From positions 124,001-188,000 of the forward strand of contig NZ_SNXW01000005.1 in the NCBI RefSeq assembly GCF_004362855.1: 64,000 bases of DNA, written 5' to 3'. The notes below the pieces were generated by a model. That model made no database searches. It was not told where the DNA came from and saw only the letters and a program-made list of their open reading frames with translations. The translations under genes were made by a program, and so were the position numbers. Shown here piece after piece: positions 21,294-29,068 of this stretch. Origin of the DNA: Aquabacterium commune. GTDB lineage: Bacteria; Pseudomonadota; Gammaproteobacteria; Burkholderiales; Burkholderiaceae_C. Position 1 is the stretch's first letter; every line of letters begins with the position of its first letter.

Positions 21294-22131
21294 GTGATCG
21301 TTTACCAGGCCAACAAACGTCAGTTCATTGAAGATACGTTTCAGAACGACATCGAGTTTGTGCTGTCGCAGCAGTACCTGCGCAGCACGGGCCGTCAGCC
21401 CTCGCTGTTCGAAGTGGGGGAGGTGCTGAAAGACGATGCCATCCCCGACGACATGGCCGTGGCGTTGGAATACACCGTGCCGCAGACCTCCAAACGCATC
21501 GACGTGCTTTTGACGGGGGAAGATGAAGCTGCCACACCCAAGCTGGTCATCATCGAACTCAAGCAGTGGTCGCAGGCCCGCTTCAGCGAGAAGGACGGCA
21601 TCGTCTGGGCCCGCCTCGGCGGCAAGGCGGGTGAGACAGAAGGCGCCCAACCTCGGCGAAAACCAGGTCAAGGAAGTGATCAACGCCGCGCGCTGCACCG
21701 TGTTCTTCGTGGACGACGACCAGCTCGTGACCCACAAGCCCTGGAAGATGGCGCCACCGAGTGGGTGGAGCAGCCCGAATGGGTGAAGCCCCAGCCCGGC
21801 CTGTTCGTGGCCCAGGTGGTGGGCGAGTCGATGAACAAGCGCATCCCCAACGGGGCCTGGTGCCTGTTCAGGGCCAACCCGCAAGGCACGCGCAACGGCA
21901 AGATCGTGGTGGTGCAGCACCGCAGCATCAGCGACCCGGAGACGGGGGGGCAGCTGCACCGTCAAGCGGTATCGGAGTGAGAAGGTGGTGGATGCGGATG
22001 GCACTTGGCGGCACGAGAGGATTGAGTTGGTGCCGGAAAGTGATGGGGTGGGCTTTGAGGTGATGACCGTGCAGCCCAACGATGTGGACGCCTTGAGCGT
22101 GATTGCTGAATGGTTGATGGTGGTGGCGTGA
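21294..22131 (+). pseudogene. Decayed DUF2075-type gene joined to an S24-peptidase-like tail
   Basis: A GTG at 21294 with AGGGAGAA upstream starts VIVYQANKRQFIEDTF and continues through IDVLLTGEDEAATPKLVIIE and LKQWSQARFSEKDG. This matches the N-terminus of DUF2075 ATPase/nuclease-like proteins. After GGKAGETE the frame is lost. In another frame NLGENQVKEVINAARCTVFF follows; in a third, PGLFVAQVVGESMNKRIPNG resembles a LexA/S24 peptidase fold. A further slip at seven G residues (21944-21950) is needed to reach the final stop at 22131. The ATPase core (several hundred residues) is missing. It was probably a defence-related helicase-like gene reduced by deletion. Confidence 0.75.
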
Positions 22132-22133
22132 CG

Positions 22134-23285
22134 ATGACAGCAAGCTTGAACAAGCTGACCCGGTGGGCTGTAGAAACCGCTTTGGAGGAGTTCGTCCTGA
22201 TCGGCCGTGAAGCTTTTTTGGAGAAGTATCGATTTGGCTTTGCACGGGACTTCTTCGTCCGGCACCCAGTCACAGGCCAGGCCTGCGACTCCAAGGCGAT
22301 CATTGGCGCGGCCTATGGTGTGCAGTTCCCGGAACAAGGTCCGTTGCGACCGCAAGACTTTTCAGGCGGACAAGCCACGGTCGTCAGGATACTGAAGGGC
22401 TTGGGGTTTGATTTGGTGGATGTGGATGCACATCAGGCGTCCAGCAAAGAGCGTGCGTGGACTAGGCACGAGAACGTTTTGATCGTGGCCGACTACCTTG
22501 AGATGCTCATGAAGGAGCTGGCAGGTCAGACCTACAACAAGGCGGAGCGTGCAAGAAACTTGGTGCCACGCCTGAGCGATCGCAGCAAAGGCTCCATCGA
22601 GTTCAAGCGAGCCAACATCAGCGCAGTGATGATTGAGTTGGGCTACCCCTCTGTTCCCGGATACAAGCCTCGCGTCAATTTTCAACGTGAAGGCCTGGTA
22701 GATGTTGTGGCCGAACAGGTGGCCCATTTGCCTCTTTTGGACAAGGCCGCAGAACTGGCCGTTGACCGCCCTGCCGACGTTCCAGAGTCTGTGGCGTTCA
22801 AGAGCCTTCTGACCGGACCACCGAAGCGACAGCATCGTGTGGAGGAAGCACGATCTGACTATGTGAGGCGTGGTGTCAAGCGCGACTACTTCGAACGTGA
22901 GAGTCGCAATCGATCACTCGGCACGGCGGGCGAACGCTTCATCGTCCAGTTTGAACAGTGGCGCTTGGCCCAACTCGGTGTCGGCCGGTTGGCAGACCGG
23001 GTCGAGCATGTCGCTGAGACTCAAGGTGATGGTCTTGGGTATGACGTGCTGTCTTTCGAGACGGATGGCCGCGAGCGTTTCATCGAGGTCAAGACCACGG
23101 CCCATGATGCGGCGACACCGTTCTTTGTGTCGTCAAACGAGGTGGCGTTCGCAAAGGAGGTATCGGACAGGTTCAGGCTTTATCGCCTGTACCACTTCCG
23201 GACGGCACCCAAGTTCTTTGAACTGCCAGGTGCGATTGAGCAGCACTGCCACCTTGATCCATCGACCTTCCGAGCTACCTTTTGA
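22134..23285 (+). CDS. DUF3883 putative restriction endonuclease with ScoMcrA-like N-terminal head
   Basis: The 383-residue protein has an N-terminal part (about 1-95; DSKAIIGAAYGVQFPEQGPL, then RPQDFSGGQATVVRIL) like the head domain of ScoMcrA-type modification-dependent nucleases. A middle helical region follows. The C-terminal DUF3883 domain reads GLGYDVLSFETDGRERFIEV followed by KTT, which fits a PD-(D/E)xK nuclease core (D of GYDV, E and K of EVKTT). It starts two bases after the stop of the decayed gene before it and may have been co-transcribed. A restriction or DNA-damage role is inferred from domains and from the island context. Confidence 0.78.
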   Translation: MTASLNKLTRWAVETALEEFVLIGREAFLEKYRFGFARDFFVRHPVTGQACDSKAIIGAAYGVQFPEQGPLRPQDFSGGQATVVRILKGLGFDLVDVDAHQASSKERAWTRHENVLIVADYLEMLMKELAGQTYNKAERARNLVPRLSDRSKGSIEFKRANISAVMIELGYPSVPGYKPRVNFQREGLVDVVAEQVAHLPLLDKAAELAVDRPADVPESVAFKSLLTGPPKRQHRVEEARSDYVRRGVKRDYFERESRNRSLGTAGERFIVQFEQWRLAQLGVGRLADRVEHVAETQGDGLGYDVLSFETDGRERFIEVKTTAHDAATPFFVSSNEVAFAKEVSDRFRLYRLYHFRTAPKFFELPGAIEQHCHLDPSTFRATF

Positions 23286-23751
23286 ACGCATGCGCTCGAA
23301 GGCTTGGAGGACGTCCTGTTTGGTGCTGCTCATGCGTCAGAATTCTCGCTGCACCAGGGCGTTCAGCCACGCCTGTGATTCGCCTGGCCGCTGGTCGGTG
23401 CTCAACTCGCCTCCGCTTTGCTGGCTGCTTTCGCCGGCATTCTGCCTGCCCACCGCGGGCGTCGGCGCTTGATCCGCCGCTGTCGGCACTTCCCATCACC
23501 TCCGAGGCCTGACGCAGCGCAAACCACGCCCCTTCCAGCACCGTCGTCGTCGCTTGCGGCGCATTCACCGGCACCCGCAGCGAGGTGAACGCCCCAAAAA
23601 GGGGCGCGGTCGCCCCCCGACATCCCATCGGCTGAGATCCCGACCGACGATCACGGCACTCAGCGCGCATTCGTCGCCCCTCAAAGTGCCGCGAACGTCA
23701 CCGCCCGCGCCGAAGCCGCCCCAGCAAGGGCCGACGTCGGCCCTTCAGTGT
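23286..23751. other. Stretch without an intact gene between the DUF3883 gene and hipA-like gene
   Basis: About 465 bases. On the reverse strand pieces look protein-like but sit in different frames: FGAFTSLRVPVNAPQATTTV followed by LEGAWFALRQASEVMG near 23600-23500, and QAWLNALVQREF before a stop near 23340. A short frame starting MSSTKQDVLQAFERMRSKG (23333) then runs into the DUF3883 gene. This suggests a frameshifted, truncated gene I cannot name. Confidence 0.4.
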
Positions 23752-25155
23752 TCAGCCCATCACCCGCCGCAAGCGCTCCAGCGCCTCGGCGTTGCGGGCG
23801 CACACGTCCCGAAAGCCGGCGCCGATGCGTTCGTCCTGGCTGCTGCGTTGCCAGAAGGCACTCGCTGCTGCGGCGGCGGGGCGCGCGACGTCGAAGCTGT
23901 CGGGCAGGGGCAGGGAGACGTCGAAGCCTCGGCTGGGCAGCTCCACCCCGCGCACGGGGGCGTGGTGCATGGGCAGCATGTCGTAGGCGGGGGCCACCTG
24001 AAAGCGCCCGTCCACGGGCACGAAGGCCAGGTTGCCGGGGTGCATGTCGGTGTTCTGGATGAAGCGGCCGAAGTGCCACAGCAGGCCCAGCGTGCGCAGG
24101 CTGGCGTCGTCGGTTTTGGCGATCAGGCCGCGCTGGCGCAGGCGGCGGCCCGCTTCAGGCCAGGGGCCGCTGGTGTCGCCCAGCAAGGTGTCGCCCACGG
24201 CCTGCCACGAGCACACGGGCGAGCGGCCGTGGGCGCCGTGGCGGTCAAAGCGGTCCACCTCCAGGAAGGTGCGTCCACCGGTTTGCAGGATGCGCGAGCG
24301 CGCGGCGGGCACACCGAGTTGCTGCAGGGCCTCCAGCGCGAGGTGTTCGCACACGAGCAGGTCGGCCCAGCGGCCTGAGCCAGGGGAGTCGTCCAGCCCG
24401 GAGAACTTGACCAGCACGTGCTGGGTGCCGCCTTCGGCTCGCTGCACGGACGCCGTGAATTTGGGGAACTCGCCCGCGGCGCTCGAGCCGGCGTGGCCCG
24501 TTTGCATGGCGTCGGCGGCGCGTTGCAGCCAGGTGGTGGCGCGCTCGGCCTGGGGCGTGGCCCGGCTTTCGGCAGTCAGGCGTTGCGCGGCCCAGCGCTG
24601 GTAGGCGGCTTCGCCCACGATGAGGTTGCCCGGGGCGTCGCTGCCCAGCAGCGAGAGGGCGTGCAGGGTGTCGTCGTCAGACCATTCGCGTGGGTCTTCG
24701 GGAACCTGCAGCAAGGCGGCGTGGGCGCGCGCAAAGGCTCGGCCCAGGAAGCCTTCGGGGCGCATGTCCTGCAGGGGGCAGGGCAGGCCTTCGTGCCAGC
24801 CGCCTTGTGCGGCGGGGTCGTCGGGGGCTTGTGGCCAGCCTGGGTCGCCCTCCAGCCAGCAGCCGTGCCCGTGGGCCAGGTGCAGGCGGCCGATCTGGCG
24901 GGGCTCACCTTGTTCGTCGACCTGGAACACCGGCAGGGGCGCCCATTGGCCGCGCAGGGGGCGTCGCGCAGCGTAGGCGCGCCGGCGCGTCTGGCCCATG
25001 GCGATGACCTGGTCGCCCGCGTCTTGCACCGCCCGCATCAGCGTGGGGCGGCTGATGCCCAGGCCCTCCAGGACGCGCCCGGCCGGCACGCGCGCCGTGC
25101 CCCCTGGCCGGTTGGCCTGCTGTCGGAGGAAGGCGATCAGGGTGTCGGCACTCAT
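23752..25155 (-). CDS. yjjJ: HipA-family serine/threonine kinase, YjjJ type
   Basis: HipA kinases phosphorylate targets such as glutamyl-tRNA synthetase; YjjJ-type members act without the usual HipB partner. The 467 residues start with a winged-helix-like DNA-binding part (VPAGRVLEGLGISRPTLMRA). The kinase fold follows, with KFSGLDDSP near the nucleotide site, the catalytic loop NTDMHPGNLAFV and metal-binding YDMLP. The ATG at 25155 fits the family start (MSADTLIAFLRQQ); 14 more codons are open upstream. No hipB-like gene is next to it. It is GC-rich like the core genome, so it may not belong to the transferred part of the island. Confidence 0.88.
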   Translation of the reverse strand: MSADTLIAFLRQQANRPGGTARVPAGRVLEGLGISRPTLMRAVQDAGDQVIAMGQTRRRAYAARRPLRGQWAPLPVFQVDEQGEPRQIGRLHLAHGHGCWLEGDPGWPQAPDDPAAQGGWHEGLPCPLQDMRPEGFLGRAFARAHAALLQVPEDPREWSDDDTLHALSLLGSDAPGNLIVGEAAYQRWAAQRLTAESRATPQAERATTWLQRAADAMQTGHAGSSAAGEFPKFTASVQRAEGGTQHVLVKFSGLDDSPGSGRWADLLVCEHLALEALQQLGVPAARSRILQTGGRTFLEVDRFDRHGAHGRSPVCSWQAVGDTLLGDTSGPWPEAGRRLRQRGLIAKTDDASLRTLGLLWHFGRFIQNTDMHPGNLAFVPVDGRFQVAPAYDMLPMHHAPVRGVELPSRGFDVSLPLPDSFDVARPAAAAASAFWQRSSQDERIGAGFRDVCARNAEALERLRRVMG

Positions 25156-25284
25156 GGCGTTCAGTGTAACGAATTCGAGCCCCCGCCGGTGCGCCACGTT
25201 TTGGTCAGATCTTCAATCCAATCAACCGCTTAGGCGCCATGCCAGGTCTTTTTTGCCCAGCGACGAAACAAAACCTGAAACGAA

Positions 25285-26757
25285 TCATGAAACGAAAGCA
25301 GGGGCCTGGTCACGCCGTGCCAGCAAGCGCCTGCGCGCGCCTTCGATGTTGTTGCGCAGGGCGTAGAGCTCGTCGGCGTGGGCCAGGGGCACGGTGATCT
25401 GGCTGGCGACGCGGTCGAGTTCGTCGAGCTCGTCGAGCAACTCGCTGGCGTTGGTTTCGCCTTCGTCCAGGCGGGCCTCGACGGCGCGCAGCCGCGCGTA
25501 CCAGCGGAAGACGCGCTGGCGCACGCGGTAGGTATAGAGCGGCGGCACCACGCGCGACAGGGGCAGCAGCAGCACGATCAGGCCGCCGATGACCAGCCAC
25601 ATGCGCTCCAGCAGGTTGCTGGCCCAGAAGGGCAGGTGGCGTTGCCAGAAGGGCGGCGTGCCGTTGATGGCGCGGTCACCTTCGGGGCTGACGGGCAGCT
25701 CGCTGGTGCGGGTGTTGGGGAAGTCGCGCACGCCGTTGAACCAGCCGGCGCCGCCGTGGAGCTTTTGCGCGGTTTGCGCAAACAGCTGGCGCAAGGCGGG
25801 GTGGGTGTCTTCGTGGGTGAGCAAGGCGGTGGTGGTGGTCAGCAGGCCGATGTCGTCGGGGGGCAGGTCGCGGGCGAGGTCCACCATGCCGCGCGGCAGC
25901 GTGACGGTTTGCAGGAAGGGGAAGCGCCGCGCCAGGGCGTCGGCCTGGGGCAGGTCGGCCAGGGCCACGCCGCTTTGGCGCAGCAGGCGTTGCACGGCGG
26001 GGGACTCGGGCGCGGTCATCAGCACCAGGGCGTCGATCTGGCCGGCCAGCAGGGCCTCGGTGGCGGCGTCGGGCGGCAGGTTGCTGGCGGTGAAGGTGTC
26101 GGGGCCCAGGCCGTTGGCTTGCAGCAGGCGCTGCATGAGCTCGGGCACGCCGCTGCCGGGCTGGTCGAGGTTGATGCGCAGGCCCTGGAGCTGGGTCAGC
26201 GAGGTCAGGCGGACGTCGGGGGCGGGGGCCTTGACGGGCGCTTGGGCGGGAGCTTTTGCCGAGCCGCCCTTGGCCGAAGCCACGTTGACGGCGCCGGGGC
26301 GGTAGAAGACCCACAGCGGCTCGTAGAACAGCGCGCCGAGGGACATGATGCCGGCGTCGGCGTCGTTGTTGTTTGCGGCATCGGCATCACCGGCCTGGCT
26401 GCTGCCGCCGCGCACGAAGGCCACGTCGGCGTCGCCGTCTCGCAGGGCCTGCAGGCTGGCGGCGGGGCCGTCGGTGTGCAGCAGCTCCACGCGGATGCCG
26501 TCTTGCTTCAGGGCCTGGGCATAGCGTTGGCCGAACTCGGCGTAGGCGCTGCCCGCGGGCCCGGTGGCCAGCGTGACGCTGCGCGGGGGCTGCGGGTCCA
26601 GCCACACGTAGGCGCCCACCAGCAGGCCGGCGGCCAGCAGCAGCACGGGGCCGGCCGAGGTGAGCATGTCGCGCACCGACAGCAGCCAGCCTTGCAAGGC
26701 CAGCCTGGTGCGGCGCATCGGCGTGGTGCGGTGTTCGGGGCTGCGGGGCTCAGCCAT
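25285..26757 (-). CDS. TAXI-family TRAP-type solute-binding membrane protein
   Basis: TAXI proteins bind small acids for TRAP transporters. This 490-residue protein has an N-terminal membrane segment (LTSAGPVLLLAAGLLVGAYV), then the TAXI domain (SVTLATGPAGSAYAEFGQRY ... LRDGDADVAFVRGG). An Ala/Asp-rich insertion (about residues 120-180) follows, then a second membrane segment (WLVIGGLIVLLLPLSRVVPP) and a cytoplasmic coiled-coil-like tail (about 430-485). No TRAP membrane components are adjacent, so it may act as a membrane-anchored sensor or orphan. Its ATG overlaps the end of the aminotransferase gene by 8 bases. Confidence 0.85.
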   Translation of the reverse strand: MAEPRSPEHRTTPMRRTRLALQGWLLSVRDMLTSAGPVLLLAAGLLVGAYVWLDPQPPRSVTLATGPAGSAYAEFGQRYAQALKQDGIRVELLHTDGPAASLQALRDGDADVAFVRGGSSQAGDADAANNNDADAGIMSLGALFYEPLWVFYRPGAVNVASAKGGSAKAPAQAPVKAPAPDVRLTSLTQLQGLRINLDQPGSGVPELMQRLLQANGLGPDTFTASNLPPDAATEALLAGQIDALVLMTAPESPAVQRLLRQSGVALADLPQADALARRFPFLQTVTLPRGMVDLARDLPPDDIGLLTTTTALLTHEDTHPALRQLFAQTAQKLHGGAGWFNGVRDFPNTRTSELPVSPEGDRAINGTPPFWQRHLPFWASNLLERMWLVIGGLIVLLLPLSRVVPPLYTYRVRQRVFRWYARLRAVEARLDEGETNASELLDELDELDRVASQITVPLAHADELYALRNNIEGARRRLLARRDQAPAFVS

Positions 26758-27934
26758 GGTCGCGCCTCGCGGCAACGAAGCGGCCCAGTCGGGCCAGGCC
26801 TTCTTGCAGGTCGGCGCGCGAGGCCGCGTACGACAGCCGCACGTGCGAGGCCGCGCTGCAGAAGCCGAAGTCCTGCCCCGGCGTCAGCGCCACGTGGGCT
26901 TGTTGCAGGGCTTGTTCGCAAAAGGCCATGGCGTCCAGGCCGGTGCCGCTGACGTCGATGTAGGCGTAGAAGGCGCCGTCGGGGGCCACCGGCACGCGCA
27001 GGCCGATGTCGCGCAGGCCTTGCAGCACCAGGGCGCGGCGTTCGGCGAACTCGCGCTTGCGGTCCTCGCACACGGCGATGGATTCGGGCGTGAAGCAGGC
27101 CAGTGCGGCCATTTGCGCCGGGGTGGGGGCGCAGATGTAGTAGTTCTGCGCCAGCCGCTCCAGGGCGGGCACGAGGGCCTCGGGCACCACGGCCCAGCCC
27201 AGGCGCCAGCCCGTCATGCCGAAGTACTTGGAGAAGCTGTTGATCACGCAGGCGCCGGGGTCGGTGGCCAGCACGGTGGGCGCGGGGCGGCCGTCGGCTT
27301 GGGCGTCGCTGAGGTTGAGGTAGATCTCGTCGATGATGCGCCAGGCACCGTGCGCGCGGGCCCAGTCGCAGATGGCGGCCAGCTCCGCAGGTGGCACCGA
27401 GGTGCCGGTGGGGTTGGAGGGCGTGGCCACCATCAGGCCCCGCGTGCGCGGCGACCAGTGGCGCTGCACCGCGGCCAGGTCGAGCTGGAAGCGCGAGGCC
27501 GCGTCGGTGGGCACCAGGCGCACGTCGGCGCCAAAGCCGCTGAGGAACTGCCGGTTGCAGGGGTAGGACGGGTCACCCACCAACACCTCGTCGCCCGGGT
27601 CCACCAGCGCGGCGGTGAGCAGCAGCAGCGCGGCCGAAGCCCCCGCGGTCACGACGACGCGCTCGGGTGCCACGTGCACGCCATGCGCCTGTTGGTAGAA
27701 GCCGGCGATGGCCTCGCGCAGGGCGGGCAGGCCGAGGGCGCCGGTGTAGGGCAGGGCCGTGTCGGCGGCGATGCGCTGCAGTTCGGCGCGCACGGCCGGT
27801 GGCGCGCCGAAGTCGGGCTCACCGATGTTGAAGCGGATCACCCGGTGGCCGGCGGCTTCGAGCTCGGCGGCCCGCTTGCCGAACTCCATGGCCAGGAAAG
27901 GGGTGATGGACTGGGCGCGTTGCGAAACCTTCAT
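26750..27934 (-). CDS. Pyridoxal phosphate-dependent class I/II aminotransferase
   Basis: The 394-residue protein matches AspC-like fold-type I aminotransferases: N-terminal FNIGEPDFGAPPAVR, TGALGLPALREAIAGFYQ, the substrate/PLP region SNPTGTSVPPAEL and DEIYLNLS. The Schiff-base lysine lies in SFSKYFGMTGWRLGW, and the C-terminal arginine in HVRLSYAAS. The exact substrate cannot be read; relatives include alanine, aspartate and aromatic aminotransferases. It precedes the TAXI-type gene with overlap, forming a two-gene unit. Confidence 0.9.
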   Translation of the reverse strand: MKVSQRAQSITPFLAMEFGKRAAELEAAGHRVIRFNIGEPDFGAPPAVRAELQRIAADTALPYTGALGLPALREAIAGFYQQAHGVHVAPERVVVTAGASAALLLLTAALVDPGDEVLVGDPSYPCNRQFLSGFGADVRLVPTDAASRFQLDLAAVQRHWSPRTRGLMVATPSNPTGTSVPPAELAAICDWARAHGAWRIIDEIYLNLSDAQADGRPAPTVLATDPGACVINSFSKYFGMTGWRLGWAVVPEALVPALERLAQNYYICAPTPAQMAALACFTPESIAVCEDRKREFAERRALVLQGLRDIGLRVPVAPDGAFYAYIDVSGTGLDAMAFCEQALQQAHVALTPGQDFGFCSAASHVRLSYAASRADLQEGLARLGRFVAARRDHG

Positions 27935-27957
27935 GCGGGGCAGTTTAGCCCCGCCCC

Positions 27958-28464
27958 TCAGCTGGCCAGGCGCCCGCCCCGGCGTGGCGCCGTGCCGTGC
28001 TCGGGCTGGCGCACGGCGCGGTACATGTCGTGGTCGCTCATGCCAATGCCGCGCAGGAAGTCGTCGCGCAGCAGCAGCACGTTGTCGATGTCCTCGTCTT
28101 CGGCCTCGGACAGGTAGCCCTGCAGGCGCTCCAGTTCTTCGATCTGGCGTTCGCTGAAGCTGGGGCGGGCCCAGCTGGGCAGCTTGGCGCAGGGGCTCAT
28201 GCCCCAAGCCGCGGGGCTGCGGTGGACGTCCTGGGCCAGCATGGCGGCGTTGAGGTCTTCCAGCTCGGCACTGCCCAGGTGCTGGACCTGGCCAGGTGCG
28301 ATCACCTGGGCGGCCACCACGCGGGGTTCGGCCACGTCCATCACGACCCGGCACATCACCGGTTCCGAGAAGGGGTTGAGGGGGTGCAACCAGTGGCCGT
28401 GCATCAGGCAGGCCGCAGCGATCGGTTGATCCAGGTCCGACGAAACGTTGTCGAGCCAGTTCAT
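27958..28464 (-). CDS. Unknown 168-residue protein
   Basis: Starts MNWLDNVSSDLDQPIAAACL and has no signal peptide or membrane segment. The N-terminal half contains FSEPVMCRVVMDVAEPRVVA; the C-terminal half is acidic and helical (ERQIEELERLQGYLSEAEDE, then DIDNVLLLRDDFLRG). A good ribosome site (GGAGG) precedes the ATG. I do not recognise the family. Upstream is a sigma-54-like -24/-12 element and an inverted repeat sharing 11 bases with the element before the second phenol hydroxylase operon. It may therefore be an accessory gene of aromatic metabolism (inference). Confidence 0.7.
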   Translation of the reverse strand: MNWLDNVSSDLDQPIAAACLMHGHWLHPLNPFSEPVMCRVVMDVAEPRVVAAQVIAPGQVQHLGSAELEDLNAAMLAQDVHRSPAAWGMSPCAKLPSWARPSFSERQIEELERLQGYLSEAEDEDIDNVLLLRDDFLRGIGMSDHDMYRAVRQPEHGTAPRRGGRLAS

Positions 28465-28537
28465 GGTGCCATCCTCCGGTGAAGCGGTGTCGAGGGGGCT
28501 GCCCTTGCCGGGCAGCGCAAGTCACTGGAGACCATCA

Positions 28538-28553
28538 TGCAGACATCGGGCCC
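28538..28553 (-). promoter_or_regulatory. Candidate sigma-54 promoter of the 168-residue unknown gene
   Basis: On the reverse strand GGGCCCGATGTCTGCA shows GG-N10-GC spacing and fits TGGCACG-N4-TTGCA with three mismatches. It lies 74 bases before the ATG at 28464. The support is moderate and comes mainly from the spacing and the shared upstream element at 28621-28642. Confidence 0.4.
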
Positions 28554-28620
28554 GTTTGGGCGGGCAGAGTTGCGCCAATTTCGTGGCATTCATCGCTTTC
28601 GGCGTGTCTTTGCAACAGGG

Positions 28621-28642
28621 GCCGAAATGGCGTGATTTCGCC
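28621..28642. promoter_or_regulatory. Inverted repeat, candidate upstream activator site
   Basis: GCCGAAAT (28621-28628) and ATTTCGCC (28635-28642) form an 8-6-8 inverted repeat with one mismatch. Its GAAATGGCGTG (28624-28634) recurs exactly at 48753-48763, upstream of the sigma-54 promoter of the second hydroxylase operon. A DmpR-type activator could bind both. Confidence 0.45.
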
Positions 28643-28658
28643 TACATTCTGAAAGGCT

Positions 28659-28892
28659 GTGCCTGCCCCTGTCGCCCTGCCCCACATCGACACCGAGCGC
28701 TGCACCGCGTGCGGCCGCTGTGTGGCGGCCTGCCCGCCCAAGGTGCTGTGGCTGCAGGCGCAAGGCCCTCGGGGCTGGGGCCCCAAGCAGGCCGAGCTGC
28801 ATGACCCCTCGCATTGCACGGGATGTGCCCAGTGCGCGGTGGTCTGCCCTTTCGATGTGATCCGGATGGTCCGCTCGACTCCACCCCGCTGA
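28659..28892 (+). CDS. Small 2[4Fe-4S] ferredoxin
   Basis: The 77-residue protein has two four-iron cluster motifs: CTACGRCVAACPPK near the N-terminus and CTGCAQCAVVCPFD near the C-terminus, i.e. CxxCxxCxxxCP twice. It would carry electrons at low potential. It lies upstream of the catechol dioxygenase promoter and is probably transcribed separately. A [4Fe-4S] ferredoxin is not a standard part of meta-cleavage operons, which use a plant-type [2Fe-2S] ferredoxin (present here as dmpQ). Its partner is unknown. Confidence 0.82.
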   Translation: MPAPVALPHIDTERCTACGRCVAACPPKVLWLQAQGPRGWGPKQAELHDPSHCTGCAQCAVVCPFDVIRMVRSTPPR

Positions 28893-28931
28893 GGCCTTGT
28901 CAAGAGGGCATGCCAGCAGCCGCAGCCCGAC

Positions 28932-28997
28932 ATACCCAAGTGGTATCGGTCATGGTCGCCGATGGTATTGGAGGCGCCGTGCAGGCTTCGGTATGGT
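28932..28997 (+). promoter_or_regulatory. LysR-type operator and promoter of the meta-cleavage operon
   Basis: ATAC-N7-GTAT (28932-28946) is the consensus of CatR/BenM-type LysR regulators. A further GTAT starts exactly 22 bases on (28965) and reads into TTGGAG, a plausible -35 (28968-28973). TATGGT, a plausible -10, follows after 18 bases (28992-28997). The ATG of the dioxygenase is at 29069. The same layout is found before dmpQ and the DUF1302 gene. Confidence 0.68.
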
Positions 28998-29068
28998 TCA
29001 CGGCAATGCACCGAAGTGCACCACCCACCAACGGGCAACCATGGCCCAGGCACCCACAGGAGACACAC

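Noticed and set aside
11302-25155. Transposase, integrase or attachment-site repeats that would make the island a mobile element
   Set aside because: None found on either strand by reading; only remnants and defence genes are present.
28601-28616. Sigma-54-like CGGCGTGTCTTTGCA before the small ferredoxin gene
   Set aside because: Spacing between GG and GC is nine bases, and sigma-54 requires ten.
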